A stretch of 49,342 bases of DNA from JBFLYC01 sp040756735 (GTDB lineage: Bacteria > Bacillota > DSM-16504 > Desulfitibacterales > Desulfitibacteraceae), in assembly GCA_040756735.1 (NCBI GenBank), contig JBFLYC010000030.1, positions 1-49,342 of the forward strand. Reading direction: 5' to 3'. Positions 8,812 through 16,378 of this stretch are shown piece by piece. Every line of letters starts with the position of its first letter. Within the stretch, counting starts at the first letter, position 1. The notes beneath the pieces are model-generated. The model did no database searches. It was not told the origin of the DNA and worked only from the letters and a program-made list of their open reading frames with translations. Made by a program: the position numbers and the translations under genes.

Positions 8812-10197
8812 ATGAACAAAATTATCGGTTCTACAGGGATGAAGCTGGCATATGCGTACTTAAATTCAAATCCTGAAAAAAATATTCCAAAACTCATGGA
8901 TTGGGTAGACCGCCTTGCTATAAACAATGTAATGGAAGGTCAGCGTAAGGCGGTCCGCAAGATCATTGAAGATAAGGACAGCAACTGGTATAAGCTGATT
9001 CTCAGTATGTGGACAGATATTGATCCCGGGGTGCGGAAGGCGTTTTTCAATAACTTCATATTAAATGCAATCTTCATCGGATGGCCCATACAGGAGAAGA
9101 ACCGGGAAAAGTACGGCTGTAACATACCATGGGCAATCCTAATGGACCCTACCTCGGCCTGCAACCTCAGATGCACAGGCTGTTGGGCGGCTGAATACGG
9201 GAACAAGATGTCCATGAGCTATGAAACACTGGATAGCATCATTCAGCAGGGTAAGGAACTGGGGGTATATTTCTTCCTCTATTCCGGCGGAGAGCCGCTT
9301 GTCCGCAAAACGGATATTATTCGTCTTTGTGAAAAGCACAGTGATTGCCAGTTTTTTGCGTTCACGAACGGTACGCTGATTGATGAGACGTTTGCCGACG
9401 AAATGCTGCGCGTCAGGAATTTCATACCCGCCATTAGCATTGAGGGTTTTGAAGACGCGACGGATTTCCGCCGCGGCCGGGGCACTTATCATGCGGTTAT
9501 CCGCGCTATGGAGGTCCTCAAACGAAAAAAACTCATCTTCGGCGCTTCTCTCTGCTATACGCGGTATAACACCGAGGCGATCGGCAGCGAAGAATTTTTC
9601 GATTTCTTGATCGACATAGGGGTGAAATTTGCGTGGTTTTTCACCTATATGCCGGTGGGGGCGGATGCGGCGACCGATCTGATGGTAACCGCCGAGCAGC
9701 GCGAGTTCATGTATCGCCAGATCCGTCATTTCCGCCAAACAAAGCCGCTGTTCACCATGGATTTCTGGAACGATGGAGAATATGTGCAGGGTTGCATCGC
9801 TGGCGGACGCAGGTATCTGCATATCAACGCCAACGGGGATATCGAGCCATGCGCGTTCATCCATTATTCGGACTCCAATATTCATGAAAAAACGATTCTT
9901 AAGGCGTTGCAGTCCCCGTTGTTCATACAATACCACAAGAACCAGCCCTTTAACGACAACCACCTGCGGCCCTGCCCTCTTCTGGACAATCCGGGCAGAC
10001 TGGCGGCGATGGTGGAGGCGTCCGGTGCGACCTCGACGGATTTCGTCAAACCGGAGGACGTGCACAGATTGAGCGGTAAGTGTGTGGATACGGCTGAAAA
10101 ATGGGCTGTGACTGCGGAAAGGCTGTGGGGTGAATCACACCACAACCGCGCCGGTTGCGCGCAATGCGGTGATAAGGCTCAAAAGGTCGTCGGTTGA
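8812..10197 (+). CDS. Radical SAM protein with C-terminal cysteine-rich domain
   Basis: I chose the ATG at 8812 (GGAGG 12 bases upstream) over an in-frame ATG at 8764 without SD. 461 residues. C117, C121 and C124 form CNLRCTGC, the 4Fe-4S/SAM motif, and YSGGEP follows. C-terminal cysteines (CIAGG, EPCAF, RPCPLL, CVD, CAQCG) suggest a SPASM-like auxiliary-cluster domain. The N-terminal 100 residues are helical and shared with the divergent cysteine-less homologue. The substrate is unknown. Base composition is much richer in G+C than its neighbours, suggesting separate transfer. Confidence 0.88.
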   Translation: MNKIIGSTGMKLAYAYLNSNPEKNIPKLMDWVDRLAINNVMEGQRKAVRKIIEDKDSNWYKLILSMWTDIDPGVRKAFFNNFILNAIFIGWPIQEKNREKYGCNIPWAILMDPTSACNLRCTGCWAAEYGNKMSMSYETLDSIIQQGKELGVYFFLYSGGEPLVRKTDIIRLCEKHSDCQFFAFTNGTLIDETFADEMLRVRNFIPAISIEGFEDATDFRRGRGTYHAVIRAMEVLKRKKLIFGASLCYTRYNTEAIGSEEFFDFLIDIGVKFAWFFTYMPVGADAATDLMVTAEQREFMYRQIRHFRQTKPLFTMDFWNDGEYVQGCIAGGRRYLHINANGDIEPCAFIHYSDSNIHEKTILKALQSPLFIQYHKNQPFNDNHLRPCPLLDNPGRLAAMVEASGATSTDFVKPEDVHRLSGKCVDTAEKWAVTAERLWGESHHNRAGCAQCGDKAQKVVG

Positions 10198-10286
10198 AAG
10201 AGACCGGCGCTTTCCTCAAGTCTCGGGAACTTATTCTGGCGTGCGCTTGCCATAAAAGCGGCTGCCGTGGTGCAGGGGAGATTACT

Positions 10287-11162
10287 ATGATAAACGATTT
10301 TATTATTTTCACTGATGCTGCATCGGACCTTCCGACAGAGTTGATTGAAACCTATGGAATTTCTGTTTTACCTATGTATTTTGAAATAGACGGTAAAAGC
10401 TATCGTCATTATCCTGACGGCAGAGAACTTGGATATTCCAGATTTTATCAGATGCTTCGCTCCGGCATCGTGGCCAAGACATCGCAGATTAACAGTTCGG
10501 AGTTCCTGCACTGTTTTGAACCTGTATTAAAACGCAGTCTGGATATCCTCTACATATCTCTTTCTTCGGGATTGAGCAGTACTTATCAATCCTCGGTAAT
10601 GGCCGCGAAGGAGTTGATGGAAAGGTATCCTGAACGAAAAATATACTGCGTTGACTCACGTTGCGCCAGCGTAGGACAGGGTATGCTCGTATACCACGCC
10701 GCGCTAAAAAAGCATGAAGGTTTAGATATAGACGAATTGAAGGATTGGGTCGTTCAAAAACGTGATCACCTATGTCATTGGTTTACAGTGAATGACTTGA
10801 ATCACTTAAAACGGGGAGGCAGGTTAAGTGCTTCGTCGGCTATAGTCGGTACTATACTTTCAGTGAAACCAATTCTTCATGTTGATAAGGATGGCCATCT
10901 TATCCTGAGAGAGAAAGTGCGAGGCCGCCGCAAATCCCTTGTAGAGCTTGCTGACCGTATGGAAAAATTCTGTGTTAGACCGGAGAAACAGACGATCTTT
11001 ATCGGCCATGGAGACTGCATTGATGATGCAGGTATCCTTGCATCTATGGTTGAGCAAAGATTTGCACTAAAGAATGTAGCTATAAGCTATGTCGGACCAA
11101 TTATTGGAGCGCATACCGGACCTGATGTGATGGTTTTGTGCTTCTTTGGCAGTGAAAAATAG
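10287..11162 (+). CDS. DegV-family fatty-acid-binding protein
   Basis: The start at 10287 follows GGGGAG by six bases; an upstream in-frame ATG at 10194 would overlap the radical SAM gene's stop. 291 residues. It opens with IIFTDAASDLP, the DegV N-terminal signature, and has KTSQINSSEF, LSSGLSSTYQSS and LKRGGRLSASSA, all standard for the family. DegV/FakB proteins bind a fatty acid and present it to the FakA kinase. No fakA is in the window. A lipid-binding protein fits the other membrane genes around it. The next gene starts 15 bases on. Confidence 0.92.
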   Translation: MINDFIIFTDAASDLPTELIETYGISVLPMYFEIDGKSYRHYPDGRELGYSRFYQMLRSGIVAKTSQINSSEFLHCFEPVLKRSLDILYISLSSGLSSTYQSSVMAAKELMERYPERKIYCVDSRCASVGQGMLVYHAALKKHEGLDIDELKDWVVQKRDHLCHWFTVNDLNHLKRGGRLSASSAIVGTILSVKPILHVDKDGHLILREKVRGRRKSLVELADRMEKFCVRPEKQTIFIGHGDCIDDAGILASMVEQRFALKNVAISYVGPIIGAHTGPDVMVLCFFGSEK

Positions 11163-11177
11163 TCTGAATAAAAGAGG

Positions 11178-11957
11178 ATGAATCAATTGCTTATTTTATC
11201 AAAATACTTTTTATGGTTTATTGCATATAGCTTTTTGGGATGGATCTATGAATCCGCAATTTGCTCAATAAGTGAACGAAGATTTGTAAATCGTGGATTT
11301 TTGAATGGCCCCTTATGTCCGGTATATGGTTTTGGAGCTTTAGCTTCCATATTTATTTTGGATATGAGAACAGACAATCTTATTGTTCTGTTTTTTGCCG
11401 GAATGCTTATAGCCTGTACGATTGAATATATCACCGCGGTTTTGCTTGAAAAGTTGTTTAATGCGAAATGGTGGGATTATTCTAATTACCGGTTCAATAT
11501 CCAAGGACGCGTCTGTCTTATAGGGGCCGTAGTTTTTGGTGTTCTCGTGGTGCTGCTTATCAAGTATATTCATCCGTTTGTCGGAGCTTTGATTGGCCAA
11601 CTGCCTTCTAGGTGGCAGATTGTTTTATCAATCGTTATTTTTATTTTTCTCATGCTGGATTTGTATATAACTGTGCGTCATCTTCTGATTTTGAACAGCA
11701 GACTCAAAGAGATACAATTAGCGATAAACCAATTTTTAAAACAGTATACAAAACATGCCGGAGAACTTAAAGAGTCTATTATGAACAAATTTGAAGAAAG
11801 TGAATTTTATAACGAACGTATTAAAGCTTTAATTAGTCTAAGTCGGTTTCAGAGCATAAGAATTATTAGGGCGTTCCCAAACTTGCGATCCATCAACTAT
11901 GATGATGCATGGCAAAAGCTTAAAAGCATTCTGTTAGGCACTGACAGCAGAAAGTAG
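11178..11957 (+). CDS. Putative ABC-transporter type IV membrane protein (DUF1113)
   Basis: 259 residues with about five hydrophobic segments. YSFLGWIYES, then RGFLNGPLCPVYGFGA, is the hallmark of the DUF1113/ABC_trans_CmpB family of small membrane proteins. The ATG at 11178 sits almost on the AAAGAGG element, so the in-frame TTG at 11187 may be the true start. The C-terminal third is a charged helical tail. The function of the family is unknown. It is likely co-transcribed with degV. Confidence 0.8.
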   Translation: MNQLLILSKYFLWFIAYSFLGWIYESAICSISERRFVNRGFLNGPLCPVYGFGALASIFILDMRTDNLIVLFFAGMLIACTIEYITAVLLEKLFNAKWWDYSNYRFNIQGRVCLIGAVVFGVLVVLLIKYIHPFVGALIGQLPSRWQIVLSIVIFIFLMLDLYITVRHLLILNSRLKEIQLAINQFLKQYTKHAGELKESIMNKFEESEFYNERIKALISLSRFQSIRIIRAFPNLRSINYDDAWQKLKSILLGTDSRK

Positions 11958-11962
11958 AAACT

Positions 11963-12130
11963 GCGTTTATAGATGAGCTTTAGAACCATGAAAAATTATA
12001 TATAACACAGCGATATTGATTGCCTGGAACGTAGTTTTTATGCCTTTCTGTTAAAGCGTTATCCCGCATACAGGCAGAAGAGGTCTGATTGCGATTTACG
12101 GTCGAAGCACCTTTTTTCTGTTTCATTTTG
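11963..12130 (+). pseudogene. Remnant of a second HD-hydrolase gene
   Basis: The stretch after the stop at 11957 resembles bases 3088-3270 of the HD hydrolase gene. The clearest match is ATGAAAAATTATATATAACA, in which the paralogue's glutamine codon has become TAA, followed by CACAGCGATATTGATTG, encoding HSDIDCLE. Beyond about 12060 the match needs frame changes (TGRRGLI against ARGGLL). No open frame survives. It fills most of the gap before pgsA, and suggests that part of this cluster was once duplicated. Confidence 0.65.
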
Positions 12131-12185
12131 TACATAAGGCATTCTTAAACGAACGAGGGCTATACGCCCAAAGAGGAAACATAAT

Positions 12186-12818
12186 ATGAACTTACCAAAC
12201 AAATTAACAATATTAAGAATGATATTGATACCAATTTTTATTATTTTTTTAACAAAAGAGTACTATTACATATCAGGAATCATCTTTGTTGCAGCTTCTA
12301 TTACAGATGCCCTGGATGGATATTTAGCAAGAAAATATAACCTCATTACGGATTTCGGCAAGATAATCGATCCTCTGGCTGATAAGCTTCTGATTACATC
12401 AGCTTTGATTTGTTTAGTGCAACTAGGCAGTATTGCGGGATGGCTTGCCATAGTAATTCTGGCGCGAGAATTTGTAATTACCAGCTTAAGATCTGTTGCG
12501 GCTAGAGAAGGCATAATCATTGTTGCAGAAAGATCGGGAAAAATCAAAACAGTATTGCAAATGTTGGCCCTGTCGGTTATTTTGCTGCGCAATTGGCCTT
12601 TTTCAATTTTCACCGATTTACCTATCGGAGATTATTTGCTTTGGCTTGCTGTAGGCATGACCTTGTATTCGGGAATTGAATATATTATAAAAAATAAAAC
12701 ATTACTTCTGCCAAAAAATTCAAGCATGAAAAACAGCCCAATATTCAGCACTATAGCAAAAGGAAAGCTGAACATAGGGCGTTTACTGATATACAACTAC
12801 TGTATCAAGAAAAGGTAA
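12186..12818 (+). CDS. pgsA: CDP-diacylglycerol-glycerol-3-phosphate 3-phosphatidyltransferase
   Basis: 210 residues. It opens with MNLPNKLTILRMILIPIFI and carries the CDP-alcohol phosphatidyltransferase motif: DALDGYLAR, then GKIIDPLADK. It makes phosphatidylglycerol phosphate, the first committed step to phosphatidylglycerol, which is also the lipid donor used by Lgt. About 30 polar and basic residues after the last membrane segment (from about 177) look like a poorly conserved tail. GAGG precedes the ATG by seven bases. Probably an accessory copy. Confidence 0.92.
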   Translation: MNLPNKLTILRMILIPIFIIFLTKEYYYISGIIFVAASITDALDGYLARKYNLITDFGKIIDPLADKLLITSALICLVQLGSIAGWLAIVILAREFVITSLRSVAAREGIIIVAERSGKIKTVLQMLALSVILLRNWPFSIFTDLPIGDYLLWLAVGMTLYSGIEYIIKNKTLLLPKNSSMKNSPIFSTIAKGKLNIGRLLIYNYCIKKR

Positions 12819-13250
12819 AAAATTTATAGCCTGCCTGATAACCCATCTAGGCAGAGCAGAGTCTATTGCATCGCCATAAAGATGCTTGATGCAATCATGT
12901 TATCTAGGCAACTCTTAGACAAGTGGCTCAGGCTTTGACGCATTTTTCAAATGTGCTAACGTCCTTGCTGTTTGGCTTTATAAAACATCATTTTGTGGAG
13001 GAAAATTCTATGTCCTTGCAGGACTACGATAATTAGCTTTTATGCCAGGTAACTGAATAATTGCATGATATGGAGTGCTATGTCGTCTGTATTTTTTGTC
13101 AAATGGGCGTAGGCTGCAAGGTTTTCCTTGCAGTCTACGCCTTTTCATTGTCGCTTTTTGCTGGATGTGAAGGAAAAACAACAGCTTTTGTTGTTAAAAG
13201 GAAGCCGTAATATCGGGAAAAGACAGCATTAAAAAATTATTTTTCCAAAA
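12819..13250. other. Gene-free stretch between pgsA and the integrative-element genes
   Basis: I see no convincing gene. It contains a weak hairpin (TTGCATC and GATGCAA near 12866-12895), an SD-like GTGGAGG before an eight-codon ORF near 13010, and the strong hairpin listed separately at 13106-13141. I found no copy of the tRNA-Leu 3' end here that would mark a left attachment site. Confidence 0.5.
13106..13141 (+). terminator. Strong hairpin, probable terminator
   Basis: GCGTAGGCTGCAAGG pairs with CCTTGCAGTCTACGC (one G-U pair) around a TTTT loop, followed by CTTTTCATTG. It lies 290 bases after pgsA and 160 bases before the sigma factor gene, and probably insulates the element's genes. Confidence 0.7.
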
Positions 13251-13294
13251 CCCTGTATTTCATCCTTCTCATTTTAATGTATAGGGCGAGAGGA
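13251..13294 (+). promoter_or_regulatory. Element promoter motif, copy 1
   Basis: CCCTGTATTT and AATGTATAGGGCGAGAGGA are separated by 15 unrelated bases, just upstream of the sigma factor gene. The same two blocks with the same spacing recur at 14036-14079. Two conserved blocks around a variable spacer is what a promoter looks like. Use by the sigma factor encoded between them is inference. Confidence 0.55.
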
Positions 13295-13305
13295 GAGGAA
13301 GTTCT

Positions 13306-13713
13306 ATGAAAAGGAGTGCTGAAACCTATAAGGCTGTAGAAAAAGCGTTTTGCGCCTACATAAAAATCGTAATAACCCGCTCGTCATGGGGATATTTCCG
13401 CGCCCAATACAAGCATTTCAACAGAACCATCCCCTTGGAGGAAGTGGAGGAAATCAACTTATGCGCCGAAGCTGACATAGACATCAATATTCCTGTTTTC
13501 AATGGGGACAAGCTGGATGAATACATCGAAAATGAAATCCTTTCTGCGGTTATCAGCACCCTCAATTCAAAGGACAAGCAACTGCTCTACATAAAATATT
13601 ATGAGAATAAAACCGACTATCAGCTTTCCCTCATTTTCGGCGTAACGCAGCAGAGCATCACCGAGCGGAAAAACCGGATTCTTAAAAAGCTGAAAAATCG
13701 GTTTCAGATATGA
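13306..13713 (+). CDS. Small sigma-70-like factor of an integrative element (Tn916 Orf7-like)
   Basis: 135 residues. The C-terminal half (LDEYIENEILSAVISTLNSK, then YIKYYENKTDYQLSLIFGVT) is a sigma region 4-type helix-turn-helix. The N-terminal half starts like the small element-borne regulators of Tn916-type conjugative transposons. GGAGAGGAAG precedes the ATG. Such proteins control transfer and excision genes. It is followed by an HTH gene, excisionase and integrase, the usual Tn916-like order, but no transfer genes are in the window. Confidence 0.8.
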   Translation: MKRSAETYKAVEKAFCAYIKIVITRSSWGYFRAQYKHFNRTIPLEEVEEINLCAEADIDINIPVFNGDKLDEYIENEILSAVISTLNSKDKQLLYIKYYENKTDYQLSLIFGVTQQSITERKNRILKKLKNRFQI

Positions 13714-13745
13714 ACCAGCCATTTTTTATCTAATCCGCGCCCCGC

Positions 13746-13783
13746 CCTTTCCGTGAAAGCCAACCACTTTTACGGAAAGGAGG
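13746..13783 (+). promoter_or_regulatory. Hairpin overlapping the SD of the HTH gene
   Basis: CCTTTCCGTGAAAG (13746-13759) pairs with CTTTTACGGAAAGG (13767-13780) around CCAACCA. The right arm includes the first bases of the GGAGG ribosome-binding site (13779-13783) of the gene starting at 13791. The stem could damp translation or act as a processing site. Confidence 0.55.
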
Positions 13784-13790
13784 AAAGGGC

Positions 13791-13991
13791 ATGCCGGAAA
13801 TACTGGATTTAATCGAAGCAGCCCAGCATGGTAACGAGCGGGCGATGGAAACCCTCATCCGGCAGTTTGAACCGCTGATTATCAAAAAATCTTGCCTGTT
13901 TGGCAAGCTGGACGAGGATTGCCGCCAGCATTTGACGCTGGAATTCATATTGGCGGTACAGAACTTCGACCTGAAGCGGTTTGAAAAATAA
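13791..13991 (+). CDS. Helix-turn-helix regulator of an integrative element (Tn916 Orf8-like)
   Basis: 66 residues. MPEILDLIEAAQHGNERAME, then TLIRQFEPLIIKKS, matches the helix-turn-helix/sigma region 2-like small proteins that accompany the Orf7-type sigma factor in Tn916-family elements. GGAGG lies seven bases before the ATG, partly inside a hairpin. A strong terminator follows six bases after the stop. Confidence 0.75.
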   Translation: MPEILDLIEAAQHGNERAMETLIRQFEPLIIKKSCLFGKLDEDCRQHLTLEFILAVQNFDLKRFEK

Positions 13992-13996
13992 AGCAT

Positions 13997-14034
13997 AAGG
14001 CTTGCAGAAAATTTTCTCTGCAAGCCTTGTTTTT
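13997..14034 (+). terminator. Rho-independent terminator after the HTH gene
   Basis: AAGGCTTGCAGA (13997-14008) pairs perfectly with TCTGCAAGCCTT (14017-14028), followed by GTTTTTG. It separates the sigma/HTH unit from the xis/int region. Confidence 0.85.
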
Positions 14035-14035
14035 G

Positions 14036-14079
14036 CCCTGTATTTTGCGAGACTTTTTTCAATGTATAGAGCGAGAGGA
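14036..14079 (+). promoter_or_regulatory. Element promoter motif, copy 2
   Basis: CCCTGTATTT, 15 bases, then AATGTATAGAGCGAGAGGA. It matches the motif upstream of the sigma gene (13251-13294) except for one base in the second block. It probably starts a transcript through the structured leader toward xis. Confidence 0.55.
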
Positions 14080-14570
14080 CAAGACAGCTTTCCCCTCACG
14101 GTCTTTGATAAGTGAATAGGTGTCTTTCCGGTACGTTCCCCGTATGCCCTAAAAAGGGAAGCCAGCTTGCAGGTACGCCAAGACCACCTGTCCGGCATCA
14201 GCCGGATCACAGCCAAGGTATCCATGCCGTCATGGACTAAATAAAGGTAAGGTGCGAGCGATCAATACCCGTGCAACAATAAATGTCGGCTGCATTTAAG
14301 GTGAAACATACGGAGGGATAATGATACTTCCGTCCAGCCACAGTCCGAGCGTGATAAAACCGTCGCAGGCAATGGGGATGGCCCGTCAGTATGGGGGGAG
14401 GTGAAATTCCTATGAGGACGATCAGCCGACGTCCGCCGGATAAGCCCGTAAAACGATAGAAGCAAAACAGAAATGCAGGTCAGGGGTGCGCACCTTGGTG
14501 CGAGATGTATGCGTATCCAATCATGGCGCGCCCTTGTTGCCTGCATTTTATTTCCCGAGCAGAAAGGGGC
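14080..14570 (+). other. Structured non-coding leader upstream of xis
   Basis: About 490 bases without a credible ORF but with many short hairpins: TCCGGC/GCCGGA (14191-14206), TCCATG/CATGGA (14221-14236), CGCACC/GGTGCG (14489-14502), and AAATGCAGG/CCTGCATTT (14471-14479 with 14540-14548) enclosing it. The octamer GGTGCGAG recurs at 14251 and 14497, and inverted at 14807. This looks like a folded RNA or a set of protein-binding sites controlling excisionase. I do not recognise a known RNA family. Confidence 0.5.
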
Positions 14571-14816
14571 TGATACCTTGCTGAAAAGCAATGAAGCATA
14601 TAAGCTGGTCTTTCGGGAATACCCGGATGTGGTCAGTGTGGAGCAAATGTGTGAAATGCTCGGCGGTATCAGCACAAAAACCGGATATCGCCTTTTGCGA
14701 CAAAATCAGATCAAGCACTTTAAGATAGGCCGAATGTATAAAATCCCAAAGCTTCATATTTTTGAATACCTGGCGGTCGTGCAGGAATCCGATGCGTAAA
14801 ACATCGCTCGCACCTT
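14249..14816. repeat. 14-bp perfect inverted repeat bracketing xis
   Basis: AAGGTGCGAGCGAT (14249-14262) and ATCGCTCGCACCTT (14803-14816) are exact inverted copies on either side of the leader and excisionase gene. The right arm touches the -35 box of the integrase promoter (14816-14821). It may be a protein-binding site pair or a long-range RNA pairing. Confidence 0.75.
14578..14799 (+). CDS. xis: Excisionase (helix-turn-helix, MerR-like)
   Basis: I chose the TTG at 14578, with AAAGGGG eight bases upstream; the open frame extends back to 14473 but that part lies in the structured leader. 73 residues: VVSVEQMCEMLGGISTKTGY, then RLLRQNQIKHFKIGRMYKIP, the standard element excisionase fold. It binds attachment-site DNA and steers the integrase toward excision. 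The integrase gene follows after 103 bases with its own promoter. Confidence 0.85.
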   Translation: MLKSNEAYKLVFREYPDVVSVEQMCEMLGGISTKTGYRLLRQNQIKHFKIGRMYKIPKLHIFEYLAVVQESDA

Positions 14817-14844
14817 TGCAAGATATTTTGGAGCCTGCTACAAT
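14816..14844 (+). promoter_or_regulatory. Promoter of the integrase gene
   Basis: TTGCAA (14816-14821), 17 bases, TACAAT (14839-14844), with TGC directly before the -10 box (extended -10). The -35 box abuts the right arm of the 14-bp inverted repeat, so a protein bound there could repress integrase. AAAGGAGG follows before the start at 14903. Confidence 0.65.
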
Positions 14845-14902
14845 AAACCCGTCAATGGTAGGTGAATATGGACTGTTACTGATTTAAAGGAGGCAAGAAT
14901 TC

Positions 14903-16378
14903 ATGGTAACAGGACACCTGCGAGAAAAAAACGGCTATTTCCAGATGATCCTCACCTACAAGGATATGAACGGAAAGCGCCAAACCAAGTCTGTCAGCAC
15001 GGGACTTCCCGTCAAGGGGAATAAAAAGCGCGCCGAAGCGATGCTTTGGAAAACCAGGCAAGAGTTTAATCCCGACACGGCGATGAGCGACAAAAACATG
15101 TTGTTTGCCGACTTCCTGAACAAATGGCTGCAGGACGTTATCAACAGAGTGGACGCCGACACCTACGCCCTTTACGCATACGACGCCAAAACCTTCATCA
15201 TCCCTTACTTTAAGGATACCGCCGTTACGGTGGCGAAAATAAAGCCGGGGGACATAGAAGGCTATTATCAGTATGAGAGAACGGAAAACGGCGCATCAAA
15301 CAGTACCCTAGTCCAATATCACGAGGCTATCAAGGAAGCCTTGGGATATGCTGTGGAGCTTGTATTGATACAGGATAATCCAGCGGACAAAGTGAACCCA
15401 ATCTCTGCTGAGACACAAATATTGTTTACCGACTTCTGGCTGGAATGGCTGGAGATGATCAAACACAATGTGGAAATGACCACCTACGCCTCTTACGCTG
15501 TTTGCATCAAGAGCTGCATTATTCCTTATTTTAAGGAGTACAAACTTACGTTGAAGGATGTTACGCCGAAGCACATCCAGGACTATTATCAGTACGAGCT
15601 GAACGAGAAAGGCTTAAGCGCCTGCACGGTGATCCACCGCCACGCCAACATTCGCAAGGCGTTGCAGTACGCTTACAAGGTGGGCCTGATCGCCTTTAAC
15701 CCCGCCGACCGGATCGAGCGGCCCAAAACCACAAAATTCGTGGGCAGCATTTACGATGCCGGGGAACTGGAAGCCTTGTTCGCCGTCGTGAAAAACAAGC
15801 CGATAGAGCTGGCTGTTATCCTGGGCGCGTTTTACGGACTGCGCCGCAGTGAAATCGTGGGGCTGAAATGGGACGCCATTGACTTTGAAAAAAAGACGCT
15901 GACCATCAAGCACACCGTAACCGAGGTAAGGGTGGACGGAAAAGCCATCATCGTGGAAAAGGACCGCGCCAAAACCAAGTCGAGCCACCGCACCCTGCCG
16001 CTGGTAGAGCCCTTTGAAAAGCTTCTCCGGCGGCTGAAGGAAGAGCAGGAGCGCAATCAAAAAGTATGCGGGAAAGCCTATTGCCGTGAGTATATCGGTT
16101 ACATCTACGTGAATGAGCTGGGAGAACGGATCAAGTCGGGCTATATCACCCAGAATTTCGCGCTCACGCTGAAAAACCACGGCCTCAAAAAAATCCGCTT
16201 TCACGCCCTGCGCCATAGCTGCGCCAGCCTGTTGTACGCCAACGGCGTCAGCCTGAAAGAAATCCAGGAGTGGTTGGGGCACAGTGATATTTCCACTACC
16301 TCGAATATCTACACCCACCTGGATTTCAGCTCCAAGGTCGCTTCGGCCAACGCCATCATCGGCGTATATCCCTCCTGA
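14903..16378 (+). CDS. int: Tyrosine integrase with duplicated core-binding domain
   Basis: 491 residues, about 100 longer than a Tn916-type integrase. The N-terminal AP2-like arm-binding domain (1-60) is followed by two copies of the SAM-like core-binding domain: 67-166 (LFADFLNKWL, FIIPYFKD, DIEGYYQYE, DNPADKV) and 174-274 (LFTDFWLEWL, CIIPYFKE, HIQDYYQYE, FNPADRI). The catalytic domain has R314, H434, R437, H460 and the nucleophile Y470. It cuts and joins attachment sites. AAAGGAGG precedes the ATG. Its 3' end overlaps a pyrimidine-rich repeat, and a tRNA-Leu gene lies 170 bases beyond. Confidence 0.95.
   Translation: MVTGHLREKNGYFQMILTYKDMNGKRQTKSVSTGLPVKGNKKRAEAMLWKTRQEFNPDTAMSDKNMLFADFLNKWLQDVINRVDADTYALYAYDAKTFIIPYFKDTAVTVAKIKPGDIEGYYQYERTENGASNSTLVQYHEAIKEALGYAVELVLIQDNPADKVNPISAETQILFTDFWLEWLEMIKHNVEMTTYASYAVCIKSCIIPYFKEYKLTLKDVTPKHIQDYYQYELNEKGLSACTVIHRHANIRKALQYAYKVGLIAFNPADRIERPKTTKFVGSIYDAGELEALFAVVKNKPIELAVILGAFYGLRRSEIVGLKWDAIDFEKKTLTIKHTVTEVRVDGKAIIVEKDRAKTKSSHRTLPLVEPFEKLLRRLKEEQERNQKVCGKAYCREYIGYIYVNELGERIKSGYITQNFALTLKNHGLKKIRFHALRHSCASLLYANGVSLKEIQEWLGHSDISTTSNIYTHLDFSSKVASANAIIGVYPS

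Noticed and set aside
9139..10065. Long minus-strand ORF (308 codons) opposite the radical SAM gene
   Set aside because: It is a shadow of a GC-rich gene with clear motifs on the other strand; its own translation shows no domain.
13106..13141. Left attachment site of the integrative element
   Set aside because: The hairpin has no similarity to the tRNA-Leu 3' end or to the truncated tRNA; a terminator explains it better.
13809..14225. Minus-strand ORF across the HTH gene and the leader
   Set aside because: It crosses a strong terminator and several hairpins, shows no domain and no good start.
14080..14570. Group II intron remnant (GTGCG-like start and nested stems)
   Set aside because: I could not find a domain V-like hairpin or any reverse transcriptase sequence.
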